From: Bdellovibrionales bacterium
GTDB taxonomy: Bacteria; Bdellovibrionota; Bdellovibrionia; Bdellovibrionales; JAMPXM01
DNA: 24,630 nt
Reading direction: 5' to 3'
NCBI GenBank assembly: GCA_005793615.1
Contig: SXRI01000292.1
Location: forward strand, 1 to 24,630
This document shows, piece after piece, positions 8,457 to 15,789 of this stretch. Position 1 is the first letter of the stretch. The number at the start of each line of letters is the position of its first letter. The position numbers and the translations under genes are program-made. The notes beneath the pieces are model-generated. The model made no database searches and had not been told where the DNA came from. It saw only the letters and a list, made by a program, of their open reading frames with translations.

Positions 8457-9232
8457 CAAGCCACCCTTGATAGTTCGCCACTCGTGTTATCTGGAAGATA
8501 GGTTCGCAACTTTTCTTCGATGATAAAGGGATTGAGGCCGGTCATAATTCCCAGCGCGCCCTCTAGAATCATGGTTTTTAGTTCAATACGTTTGCGGATC
8601 TTCCGCTTGATCTTATTGCCTAGAGGCAAAAAGAGAAGGTTGGCGCTACCGACACCGTAAACTGTGGCGACGAAGGCGACGGCGATACCGCTACCCAATT
8701 TACTCGTGTCGGTGAGATTCGACATCACATGAATAAGACCCAGCACCGCACCGATGATCCCGATCGTGGGAGCGAAGCCACCCGCGTCGGTCCATATTTT
8801 CGCACCTGCTAACTGGTTTTCCTCTTCGAGAACCAGTTGTGCTTCGAAAATTTCTCGCAGCACTTGCGGCTCTACACCATCGATGACAAAACGAAAGACG
8901 TTCTGCATGTAGGGATTGCGGAAGCTGGAAAGACGTTTTTCAAGAGCAAGAATGGTCTCTTTACGCACGAGCTGGGCTGCTTCGATCATGTCTTTCATCA
9001 CGCGTTCAGGATCGTCCGTTTTTTCGTCGCTGAAGCCAAGTCGCAGGAGCGACAAACCCATTTTCAGATCTTCCTTTGTGGTGCTGACCAAAACAGCCCC
9101 GCAGGTACCGCCAAGTACGATCAACGCGGCAGTGAACTGCAAGAGTGAGCCGACATGGCCGCTCTCCAGCATCATACCAACGAGAATTCCGCCGATGCCC
9201 AGTATGAGCCCACCGATAGTTACTTTATCCAT
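8456..9232 (-). CDS. motA: Flagellar motor stator protein MotA (PomA-like)
   Basis: MotA forms the ion-driven ring that turns the rotor around MotB in the inner membrane. Of its 258 residues, two hydrophobic segments lie at the N-terminus (about 5-24 and 29-51), then a long charged cytoplasmic loop follows, and two further membrane segments (about 148-168 and 178-200). The third segment begins with G-G-F-A-P-T-I-G-I-I-G and holds the conserved proline. The charged loop contains the Arg/Glu-rich helix (K-E-T-I-L-A-L-E-K-R-L) expected to touch FliG. The family is the PomA/MotA type that pairs with short MotB proteins. ATG 9232 follows AAGGAG eleven bases earlier. Flanked by flbD (8 bases) upstream and motB downstream. 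Confidence 0.95.
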   Translation of the reverse strand: MDKVTIGGLILGIGGILVGMMLESGHVGSLLQFTAALIVLGGTCGAVLVSTTKEDLKMGLSLLRLGFSDEKTDDPERVMKDMIEAAQLVRKETILALEKRLSSFRNPYMQNVFRFVIDGVEPQVLREIFEAQLVLEEENQLAGAKIWTDAGGFAPTIGIIGAVLGLIHVMSNLTDTSKLGSGIAVAFVATVYGVGSANLLFLPLGNKIKRKIRKRIELKTMILEGALGIMTGLNPFIIEEKLRTYLPDNTSGELSRVA

Positions 9233-9240
9233 TTGTCGTA

Positions 9241-9441
9241 TTACTCCTTAACGATTGCGGGCAGGGCACATGTGCGGCGGAAACGTATGATTTTTTGCAC
9301 GATATCGTCAGGCTTGTCCTGAACCATAAGACGTTCGCCATCAGTAAAGGTCAGCACCGTATCAGGTGTGGCCTCAATGAAGCGAATCAGATCCGGGTTT
9401 ACCAATACAGGTTTACCATTAACTTTGCTGACCTCAATCAT
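9241..9441 (-). CDS. flbD: FlbD/SwrD-family small flagellar protein
   Basis: The 66-residue protein opens M-I-E-V-S-K-V-N-G-K-P and continues N-P-D-L-I-R-F-I-E-A-T-P-D-T-V. This is the signature of the FlbD family found directly upstream of motA in spirochaetes and Firmicutes (SwrD in Bacillus subtilis, where it raises stator function). It is soluble, with no signal peptide. ATG 9441 follows AAGGTAA at normal spacing. The gene sits 8 bases from each neighbour, in a single transcript with the cyclic-nucleotide-binding gene, motA and motB. This is a different protein from the Caulobacter transcription factor also called FlbD. Its exact role here, probably stator function or torque, is inferred from the family and position. 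Confidence 0.9.
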   Translation of the reverse strand: MIEVSKVNGKPVLVNPDLIRFIEATPDTVLTFTDGERLMVQDKPDDIVQKIIRFRRTCALPAIVKE

Positions 9442-9449
9442 GAGTTACC

Positions 9450-9917
9450 TTAGAAGTGGTGCAGGTTTTTTTCGCGGGCATAAGTCAGATCCGTTGTGGT
9501 CACCCGCAGACGGCCGCACAAGAAATGAGCCAGTGAACGATAAACTTTGGTAGCGATCTGCGGGTGGGCATTAAGCACCTTGTGCAGTTCATCAAAATCA
9601 ATGCGAACGATTTCGCCTCTTTCCACTACCACCACACTCGCCGATCTCTTTTCGTTATCGAGAAAGGCCATTTCTCCGAAGTGAGAACCCGAGCCCAAGG
9701 TGGCCACGTCAACACGATCATCTTTGCCAGAGTGCTGCACCTTTACCGTTCCGTGATTAACTATATAGAGCGATTTGGCGACATCACCCTGCATGAAGAC
9801 TTCGTCACCGGCGACAAAAGAATCCACTTTTGCTACGGCGCTCACCGCTTCCAGCTCCTTGGGAGTCAAATCCTTGAAGAGATACACATTTTGGAGCAAG
9901 CTGTTGGTGTTCGACAT
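9450..9917 (-). CDS. Stand-alone cyclic-nucleotide-binding domain protein, first gene of the stator operon
   Basis: The 155-residue protein is essentially one CRP/cNMP-type beta-barrel. Signs of the family are L-F-K-D-L-T-P-K-E-L near the start, a glycine-rich barrel turn (V-A-G-D-E-V-F-M-Q-G-D), and the phosphate-binding cassette F-G-E-M-A-F-L-D-N-E-K-R-S-A-S-V. The cassette keeps both the Glu and the Arg that hold the cyclic phosphate, so ligand binding is plausible. There is no helix-turn-helix, so it is not a CRP-type DNA-binding regulator. About 25 residues follow the barrel. ATG 9917 is chosen because AAGGAG lies 8 bases upstream; an in-frame start at 9941 would lie before that site. 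The gene leads flbD-motA-motB with 8-base spacing, hence a possible second-messenger input to the motor (inference). Confidence 0.88.
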   Translation of the reverse strand: MSNTNSLLQNVYLFKDLTPKELEAVSAVAKVDSFVAGDEVFMQGDVAKSLYIVNHGTVKVQHSGKDDRVDVATLGSGSHFGEMAFLDNEKRSASVVVVERGEIVRIDFDELHKVLNAHPQIATKVYRSLAHFLCGRLRVTTTDLTYAREKNLHHF

Positions 9918-9940
9918 CGAGTCATCTCCTTGGTCAGTCA

Positions 9941-9963
9941 CCTAAATTCTCTCTTTATTTAGG
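9941..9963. promoter_or_regulatory. Inverted repeat in the divergent intergenic region (possible operator)
   Basis: CCTAAAT (9941-9947) and ATTTAGG (9957-9963) are perfect 7-base arms with a 9-base spacer. They lie in the 90-base gap between the start of the cyclic-nucleotide-binding gene (-) and the epimerase gene (+). The dyad is near where both promoters must be. It could be a repressor or activator site, or a leader hairpin. Confidence 0.35.
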
Positions 9964-10007
9964 ATAGTGTTTTTCGACCGGGTCTGTCCACTTTGTCAGG
10001 AGGGCAA

Positions 10008-11000
10008 ATGAAAGTTCTCGTAACCGGGGCCACAGGTTTCTTAGGCGGATGGTTAGTGCGGCGTTTACTGGACGAAGGGCATGAAGTTCGCATCATTAAG
10101 CGACCGCAAAGCTCGCTCGATGAAATCACCAACTTGAAACTCGACATAAAGCCAGGTGATGTTACTGATGAGGCTAGCCTCATTGAAGCTTGTCGAGGCA
10201 TGGACTCCGTCTTTCATCTGGCGGGACTAGTCGCATACAGCAAAGCTCAACGAGCGATGATGGAGCGAGTGAATATTCAGGGAACCTCGAATGTCGTCCA
10301 GGCCTGCGAAAAGTCCGGCATCCGTCGTTTGGTGCATTTGAGTTCCGTCGTCGCCATTGGTGCCAGTTTCGACGGCAAAGTTCCTCTCAACGAGCAATCC
10401 GAATTCAATATTCATCACCTCAATCTTGGATATTTTGAGACCAAGTTCGAGGCCGAAAAAATCGTGAAAAAGGCCTGCGCTGACGGTCGACTTGATGCCG
10501 TGATCATTAACCCCAGTACTATTTACGGTTCGGCCGACGCCAAGAAAGAGAGTCGACGCACACAGCTCAAAGTCGCTCGTGGAAAGTTTCCGCTTTACCC
10601 ACCTGGCGGTGTAAGTGTGGTCGCGGTCGAAGATGTGATCGATGCGATCATCGCTGCATGGAACAAAGGTAAAAAAGGCGAGCGCTACATTGTCAGTGGT
10701 GAAAATCTCTTGATTAAGGATGTCTTTGATATCATTGCGCACGAAGCTGGGGTCAAGCCTCCTTACATTCGCCTGCCTCGCCCAGTGATCTTCGCGCTTG
10801 GTCGCATCGGCGATGTTATGGAGAGCATGGGTAAGACGGGAGCCCTTAACACTGAGAATGCGTGGACATCGGTACTGTACCATTGGTTCGATGCCAGCAA
10901 AGCACAACGCGAACTTGGCCTTAAACTTAAACCCGCATCCTATGCCATCGGACAGAGCGTTCGGTGGATGAAGGATAATGGTCTATTGAATCCTGTCTAG
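10008..11000 (+). CDS. NAD(P)-dependent epimerase/dehydratase (extended SDR, dihydroflavonol-reductase/HpnA-like)
   Basis: This is a cytoplasmic NAD(P)-dependent oxidoreductase or sugar epimerase of the extended short-chain dehydrogenase family. The Rossmann motif T-G-A-T-G-F-L-G-G is at residues 6-14, the strand motif H-L-A-G follows near 71, and the catalytic Y-x-x-x-K is at Y142/K146, with a serine-rich strand (H-L-S-S-V-V) before it. Length 330 fits the family. ATG 10008 is chosen because AGGAGGG is directly upstream; the in-frame TTG at 9993 would lie before that site. The substrate cannot be told: candidates are nucleotide sugars, hopanoid-linked sugars or 3-beta-hydroxysteroid-like compounds. 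It is divergent from the stator operon and convergent with the ABC importer, and its stop codon lies in a 13-base tandem repeat. Confidence 0.88.
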   Translation: MKVLVTGATGFLGGWLVRRLLDEGHEVRIIKRPQSSLDEITNLKLDIKPGDVTDEASLIEACRGMDSVFHLAGLVAYSKAQRAMMERVNIQGTSNVVQACEKSGIRRLVHLSSVVAIGASFDGKVPLNEQSEFNIHHLNLGYFETKFEAEKIVKKACADGRLDAVIINPSTIYGSADAKKESRRTQLKVARGKFPLYPPGGVSVVAVEDVIDAIIAAWNKGKKGERYIVSGENLLIKDVFDIIAHEAGVKPPYIRLPRPVIFALGRIGDVMESMGKTGALNTENAWTSVLYHWFDASKAQRELGLKLKPASYAIGQSVRWMKDNGLLNPV

Positions 11001-11035
11001 AAGTCGCGCCTAAAAGTCGCGCCTAGAAGTCGCGA
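10997..11035. repeat. Three tandem copies of a 13-base unit spanning the stop codons of two convergent genes
   Basis: Units: CTAGAAGTCGCGC (10997-11009), CTAAAAGTCGCGC (11010-11022), CTAGAAGTCGCGA (11023-11035). The epimerase stop TAG (10998-11000) lies in the first copy and the permease stop (11023-11025, TAG on the - strand) opens the third. The unit corresponds to the last codons (R-D-F-stop) of the permease, so it looks like a slippage duplication of that gene's end. Confidence 0.85.
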
Positions 11036-11901
11036 TTGATCGCGGCGGGCGCCCGCATTCGGGTGGCGTAGAAAATCAAAACAAACAAGGTCGCCACATA
11101 GGGAAGTATCTGAATGAACTGATTGGGCACAGTGACCTCCGCGATCTTTTGCCCTTGCAACTGCATTTGAATCGCGTCCGCAATAGCGAAAAAGAAACAC
11201 GCGGCGAATGTAGGCAGTGGTCGCCACCCACCAAAAATCAACGCCGCTAGAGCAATGAATCCCCGACCAGCGGACATTTCACGAATGTAACCACTGCCCT
11301 GGCAGAGACTAAGATAGACACCGCCAAGCCCCGTGAGCACCGCGCCCTCGGTTACCGCCCTGAGACGCACAAGGTTATGGTTCACACCCTGAGTCAACAA
11401 AGCTGCGGGATTTTCACCGGCAGCCGTCACACGCAAACCATGACGAGTGAAACGAAAGAGAATCTCCAGGGAAAACATAACCATGATTGCAAGCGCAAAG
11501 AACACCAGGGGTTGATGAAAGGTTTGCTCAGTCGACAAAGCCGGTGTCGAGCCAGTCACATTGAAAAGTGCTTTCGTAAATACCGGTATCAAACCGAAAG
11601 CCAAAAGATTGAACGCAGTACCGATGACGATTTGATCACCGCGTCCCCAGATGCAGACTGATCCAAAGAGAAATCCAACCACGACCGAAGCAGCAATACC
11701 GGCAAAGGCGCCGACCCAAACATCACCAGTTAACGCCGTTACCGCAGCTCCGACAAAAGCTGAAAAAAGCAGATTAGCCTCTAGAGCAATATTAGCGATG
11801 CCGCTGCGCTCACTTAGTAGACCGCCAAAAGCCGCAAAGAGAATTGGCACCGACAACCGAAGGGCACTCATCAAAATATCGCCAACCATATCCCAAATCA
11901 C
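11023..11901 (-). CDS. Nucleoside ABC importer, inner-membrane permease 2 (NupQ/YufQ-like)
   Basis: The second permease of the importer belongs to the branched-chain-amino-acid/ribose-type ABC permease family and is about 290 residues long, with eight or so hydrophobic segments. The start F-G-G-L-L-S-E-R-S-G-I-A-N-I-A-L-E-A, the stretch G-D-Q-I-V-I-G-T-A-F-N-L-L, and V-T-A-A-G-E-N-P-A-A (EAA-like loop touching the ATPase) are characteristic of the NupQ-type subunit. GTG 11901 is preferred: it overlaps the previous gene's TGA as GTGA and has GGGAGGA seven bases upstream. ATG 11889 would have no ribosome site. It is the fourth and last gene of the operon; no terminator follows, only the 13-base repeat and the convergent epimerase gene. 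Confidence 0.88.
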   Translation of the reverse strand: MIWDMVGDILMSALRLSVPILFAAFGGLLSERSGIANIALEANLLFSAFVGAAVTALTGDVWVGAFAGIAASVVVGFLFGSVCIWGRGDQIVIGTAFNLLAFGLIPVFTKALFNVTGSTPALSTEQTFHQPLVFFALAIMVMFSLEILFRFTRHGLRVTAAGENPAALLTQGVNHNLVRLRAVTEGAVLTGLGGVYLSLCQGSGYIREMSAGRGFIALAALIFGGWRPLPTFAACFFFAIADAIQMQLQGQKIAEVTVPNQFIQILPYVATLFVLIFYATRMRAPAAINRDF

Positions 11902-12998
11902 TTCGCAGTCCTCCCGATACGCGACACCGATGAGGGCCAAAGCGACGCCCAAAGCGATGATAGACCGGCCTGACTCGCGACCGCCAAAACAATGAAGGCC
12001 TGAATGACCGTAGCTAAATCACGCGACACATACTTGGTATCAAGATCCAGATCCAATGCCCCTTTGGTGAGAACTCCGAACAAGAGCGCCGCAAAAACTA
12101 TCCCCGAGGGGGAGTTTCGGCCCAATAAGGCAACAGCGATGCCGACAAAACCGACGTTGCCTGTGAAACCCTCTCGTGTCTTATACGCAAAACCTAAGAC
12201 CGGCGATACAGCGGCAAGACCCGCGATGCCACCAGAGATAAACATCGCCAAGATGGTTTGCTGATCGATACGAACACCAGCGAAGCGACCGACCTCGGGT
12301 GCGCCACCGGCGATTTTTTGATAAAATCCAAGCCTTGTCCGCTTAAAGATAAAGCCATAAACAGCCACCATAAGCAGCGAAAACCCCAAACTCAAATTCA
12401 AAGGGCTAGTTCCGCCAATCAAATTTCCAAGCGAGCCACTGAGAGCGGGAATTTGGTAGCCAGCCCCGACCATCGCTGTCTCAGGAACTTGGGACTCTGG
12501 ATTCTTGAACACCGAGAGAATCAGAAAACTCGCGAGTCCATAGGCGATGAAATTCAAAAGTATGGTTGTCAGAACCTCATGGCATCCGCGCTTAGCTTTG
12601 ATCCAACCTGCAATCGCACCCCATGTGCCACCAGTCGCAAAAGCCGCGAAGAGCGCAAGCGGCAAGGCCACAATCCATGGCAAATCAGGGAAAGAAATCC
12701 CCACGATCGCCATCGCCACACCACCAAGTGTCATCTGCCCTTCAGCACCAATGTTAAAAAGCCCGGCACGAAAAGCCCAAGCGACTGAAAGTCCGGTCAG
12801 CAGCAAAGGAGTGGCGTAAAATAACGAGTAGCCTATCTTGGTCGCGGAGCCCAAAGCCCCACTTAATAAAATTTCTAAGACCTTAAGCGGACTCTCGCCA
12901 ACTACGGCAGCGATAATCAGCGATGCACTGAGGCCGATGAACAAAGCCAAAATGGGCGGTACTAGCGCACCAACTCTCGCCCTAAAATCAATGCCCAT
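11898..12998 (-). CDS. Nucleoside ABC importer, inner-membrane permease 1 (NupP/YufP-like)
   Basis: The 366-residue membrane protein has ten or so hydrophobic segments and belongs to the same permease family as its neighbour. The pattern A-F-R-A-G-L-F-N-I-G-A-E-G-Q-M-T-L-G-G is the family hallmark, and K-A-K-R-G-C-H-E-V-L-T-T-I-L-L-N marks the NupP branch. I-A-G-G-A-P-E-V-G-R-F-A-G is the ATPase-contact loop. ATG 12998 has GGGAG upstream and overlaps the ATPase gene's end by 11 bases, so translation is coupled. It pairs with the second permease as a heterodimer in the inner membrane. A long C-terminal tail is Ser/Trp rich. Confidence 0.9.
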   Translation of the reverse strand: MGIDFRARVGALVPPILALFIGLSASLIIAAVVGESPLKVLEILLSGALGSATKIGYSLFYATPLLLTGLSVAWAFRAGLFNIGAEGQMTLGGVAMAIVGISFPDLPWIVALPLALFAAFATGGTWGAIAGWIKAKRGCHEVLTTILLNFIAYGLASFLILSVFKNPESQVPETAMVGAGYQIPALSGSLGNLIGGTSPLNLSLGFSLLMVAVYGFIFKRTRLGFYQKIAGGAPEVGRFAGVRIDQQTILAMFISGGIAGLAAVSPVLGFAYKTREGFTGNVGFVGIAVALLGRNSPSGIVFAALLFGVLTKGALDLDLDTKYVSRDLATVIQAFIVLAVASQAGLSSLWASLWPSSVSRIGRTAK

Positions 12999-14547
12999 CA
13001 GCCACTCCCGTCATAGCCGCACCTATCCGCATCCGATCAAAGGAGGCGCGAGCGAATTCGCAAACTACCCGCCCCTCGAAAAAAACATAGATGCGGTCGC
13101 AGAGCTTCAAAAGCTCATCCAGTTCACTGCTCAATACCAGTACGCCGAGATTGCTATTGCGAAGCTCGATCAATTTTCGATGAATCAAATCGATGGCACC
13201 GAGGTCCACGCCGCGGGTCGGCTGATGACAGACCAGAAGTTTTGGTTTGCGACCCGAAACCTCGCGGGCAAAAATGACCTTTTGCTGATTACCTCCGCTC
13301 AAACGACCTACCGGGAGATCGAGTGATGAAGCGCGTACGTCAAAATCGCGTGCCCATTCAGCTGTCGTCTTTTCGAGGTCACGGAATTGAAAAATCTGAC
13401 CTCTTAGAAAACGTCCTTCGATGCCAATCACCATATTTGTAAAACACGATTCATCCAGCCATAGGCCTTGATGATGTCGGTCCTCAGGTACCAAGCCAAT
13501 GCCGAGGTCACGAATCTGACGAGAATTAAGTGCCGCAACATCCTTACCTAGGATTTTGACCGAACCCGAAACATTTCGTAGTCCAAACAAAACTTCCACC
13601 AAATGACTCTGCCCGGAACCTTCGACTCCGGCCACCCCGACGATCTCACCGGCATGTACCTTCAGTGAAATATCGTTGAGCTTTCCACGCGATAATGTAC
13701 CGTCATCGCCGCTCGCTCGCCGACCAGCCCGAGATTCTTCTTTTACATCGAGGCATTCTAGCACCATGTCTGACGTGGTCGGATGCCGATCAACGGAAAA
13801 ATCTGGGAGCTTGCGGCCAATCATACTCTCGACGATGTGGTCGATGGTAACAGTGCTGACAGAACCCCGTGTGACCATCTTGCCGGCGCGAAGAACTGTA
13901 TAGGTGTCACAAATGTGGAGAACCTCGTTGATCTTGTGAGTTATCAGGACAATCGTGCGTCCCTGCGCCTTGAGTTCGCGCAAAACACTGAAGAGTTCTT
14001 CGATTTCCGTGGGAGTTAAAACCGCTGTCGGCTCATCGAGAAACAATATTCGCGATTTACGAAAAAGAAGCTTGAGGATCTCGACCCGTTGTTTTTGTCC
14101 AACAGTCAAAGTGCCTACAAGTGCATCCCAGGGTACCGCCAGGCTACGGCTCGGCAACAGTTTCTCAAGACGCGCAATGGCCTCGTGTCGATCTAGTTTT
14201 CCCACCAAAGAAGGGCCGCGACAAACCTCGGCACCCAACATGATGTTGTCGATGGCCGACAGGGTATCGACAAGGCTAAAATGTTGCTGAACCATTCCAA
14301 GGCCTCGAGCGATCGCGTTCATTGACGAACGCCAGCTGACCTTTTCACCATCGAGCAAGATTTCGCCGGCACTTGGCCGATGAAGCCCGAAAAGTAGTTT
14401 CATCAGAGTTGATTTTCCGGCGCCGTTCTCACCAAGAACCGCGTGAATTTGCCCGGTTGCAAATTCCAAAGATACACCCGCAACGGCGGTGAATGAGCCA
14501 AAACTCTTGGTTAGATCACGGGTTTCAAGTATCGGCTGGCTCGTCAT
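12988..14547 (-). CDS. Nucleoside ABC importer, double ATP-binding protein (NupO/YufO-like)
   Basis: This subunit hydrolyses ATP to drive uptake and has two ABC domains in one chain of about 519 residues. Domain 1: Walker A G-E-N-G-A-G-K-S-T (about 39-47), signature L-T-V-G-Q-K-Q-R, Walker B I-L-F-L-D-E-P-T, and switch T-H-K. Domain 2: degenerate Walker A (G-V-E-G-S-G-Q-S, lysine replaced), a good signature L-S-G-G-N-Q-Q-K, and Walker B L-L-V-C-H-Q-P-T where the catalytic Glu is Gln. Only domain 1 appears fully catalytic, which is usual for this family of sugar/nucleoside importers. ATG 14547 follows AAGG at normal spacing; the in-frame GTG 14553 is too close to it. The gene lies 28 bases after the BMP gene and overlaps the first permease by 11 bases. 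Confidence 0.92.
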   Translation of the reverse strand: MTSQPILETRDLTKSFGSFTAVAGVSLEFATGQIHAVLGENGAGKSTLMKLLFGLHRPSAGEILLDGEKVSWRSSMNAIARGLGMVQQHFSLVDTLSAIDNIMLGAEVCRGPSLVGKLDRHEAIARLEKLLPSRSLAVPWDALVGTLTVGQKQRVEILKLLFRKSRILFLDEPTAVLTPTEIEELFSVLRELKAQGRTIVLITHKINEVLHICDTYTVLRAGKMVTRGSVSTVTIDHIVESMIGRKLPDFSVDRHPTTSDMVLECLDVKEESRAGRRASGDDGTLSRGKLNDISLKVHAGEIVGVAGVEGSGQSHLVEVLFGLRNVSGSVKILGKDVAALNSRQIRDLGIGLVPEDRHHQGLWLDESCFTNMVIGIEGRFLRGQIFQFRDLEKTTAEWARDFDVRASSLDLPVGRLSGGNQQKVIFAREVSGRKPKLLVCHQPTRGVDLGAIDLIHRKLIELRNSNLGVLVLSSELDELLKLCDRIYVFFEGRVVCEFARASFDRMRIGAAMTGVADGH

Positions 14548-14575
14548 CGACACCTTAAAAGAAAGTAGAAAATCT

Positions 14576-15646
14576 CTATTTCTTATTCATCTCGTAATAG
14601 TCCGGGACCTTGATATCGCCTTTGATGATCTTTTCACGAACTTCTTCGAGTTTCGCTTTATAGGGCTCAATCAGTTTGGCATTATTGTCATCGATCGCGT
14701 AATCAATGCCTTTGTCTTTTAGACCAAAGTACTGCACGCCACCCTGAAACTTACCCTCGATCTGCATCTTGATGGCTTCAAACACAGCGGTATCAACGCG
14801 CTTAAGCATGCTGGTCGCCACTCGTCCGGGCTTAATACCGTTTTGGTTACTGTCACAGCCAATAGCAAAGGCCTTTTTTTCCGCGGCGGCATCAAAGAGA
14901 CCGATTCCGCTCGCCCCAGCTGCGTGAAAGATCACATCGACTCCACGACCGTATTGCGCGAGCGCCAGTTCTTTTCCGCGAGACGGGTTGGCCCAAGCGC
15001 TACTGTTAACACCAACATAGTTGATAATTGCCTCAGCCTTGGAATTGGCTGCTTTAACGCCAGCTTCATAACCCGTCTGAAAACGGCGAATCAAAGCGAT
15101 ATCCATGCCGCCGATGAAACCAACCTTATTTGACTTCGTCATCAAACCGGCGAGATAGCCAACGAGATAACTTCCTTCGTGCTCTGCAAACATCAAGCTC
15201 TTGACGTTGGGCATATCCACGATGCCATCAACGATGGCAAAGTGAGTTTTTGGAAATTGCGGCGCGACTTTTTTTACGGCATCGATTTGCGCAAAGCCAA
15301 TCGCAAATACCAAAGGATACTCACGCTCGGCGAATGTTCTCAGCGCCGGCTCAAAGGCAGCATCATCAGGTGACTCCACCTCTTTGAGCTCAATTCCAAG
15401 CTCCTGTGCCGCTTTGGTTGCCCCGCGAAACGCCGCCGTGTTAAACGATTTGTCATCTCGCCCGCCTTTGTCGAGAACCAGACCAATCTTGATTCCAGCT
15501 CCGGGTTTAGTCGCGACGCCTTTGCCCTCGCCCCCCACTTCAGACGCTTTACCTTTATCCGCAGAACGGGTACATGCCGTGAGGTTCATGACGGCAAACG
15601 CGGAAAAACCGACCAGGAACAAGCTCATCGCCAAAGACGTTTTCAT
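14576..15646 (-). CDS. BMP-family nucleoside-binding lipoprotein of the ABC importer
   Basis: The 356-residue protein is the substrate receptor. It has a lipoprotein signal peptide with lipobox L-T-A-C (acylated Cys25) followed by a Ser/Gly/Lys-rich linker. The mature part matches the BMP/PnrA family: I-G-L-V-L-D-K-G-G-R-D-D-K-S-F-N-T-A-A (first lobe), F-A-I-G-F-A, E-H-E-G-S-Y-L-V-G, G-F-I-G-G-M-D, F-H-A-A-G-A-S-G-I-G (substrate pocket) and A-I-G-C-D-S-N-Q. Known members bind purine or other nucleosides (NupN, PnrA). ATG 15646 has GGAG six bases away; the in-frame TTG 15661 would lie before the ribosome site. It is the first gene of the four-gene importer operon. A tandem 14-base repeat lies directly upstream. 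The exact ligand is not readable from sequence. Confidence 0.93.
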   Translation of the reverse strand: MKTSLAMSLFLVGFSAFAVMNLTACTRSADKGKASEVGGEGKGVATKPGAGIKIGLVLDKGGRDDKSFNTAAFRGATKAAQELGIELKEVESPDDAAFEPALRTFAEREYPLVFAIGFAQIDAVKKVAPQFPKTHFAIVDGIVDMPNVKSLMFAEHEGSYLVGYLAGLMTKSNKVGFIGGMDIALIRRFQTGYEAGVKAANSKAEAIINYVGVNSSAWANPSRGKELALAQYGRGVDVIFHAAGASGIGLFDAAAEKKAFAIGCDSNQNGIKPGRVATSMLKRVDTAVFEAIKMQIEGKFQGGVQYFGLKDKGIDYAIDDNNAKLIEPYKAKLEEVREKIIKGDIKVPDYYEMNKK

Positions 15647-15658
15647 GATGACTCCTGA

Positions 15659-15694
15659 CAAACTTCACGGGCCAAACTTCACGGGCCAACTTCA
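15659..15694. repeat. 14-base tandem repeat in the leader of the nucleoside importer operon
   Basis: CAAACTTCACGGGC occurs at 15659-15672 and again at 15673-15686, followed by the partial copy CAACTTCA (15687-15694). On the - strand the repeat ends just before the GGAG site of the BMP gene. It may be a simple duplication or part of a leader regulatory site. A TATAGT box on the - strand near 15736-15741 is a possible -10 without a good -35. Confidence 0.75.
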
Positions 15695-15789
15695 AAGAAA
15701 CCGGGAAAAACTTTCGCTCCGAAACTATAAGAAATTACTTTGTTTGCTAGTTGTTTACAAGTGAGGGCTTCGGGAAATAAGATCGCCCG

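Noticed and set aside
8204..8501. Open frames antisense to motB and motA
   Set aside because: They overlap clear stator coding sequence, have no ribosome sites and lack any domain; they are shadows of the codon pattern.
9993..10007. TTG 9993 as epimerase start
   Set aside because: The strong AGGAGGG ribosome site lies after it, so ATG 10008 is the true start.
12258..12788. 176-codon open frame antisense to the first permease
   Set aside because: The permease motifs on the other strand are unambiguous and the product of this frame is low-complexity and unlike any protein.
12988..14547. The second ATPase domain of the nucleoside importer lacks the Walker A lysine and the catalytic glutamate
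   Set aside because: Asymmetric domains of this kind are normal in the double-ATPase subunits of sugar and nucleoside importers, so this is not damage.
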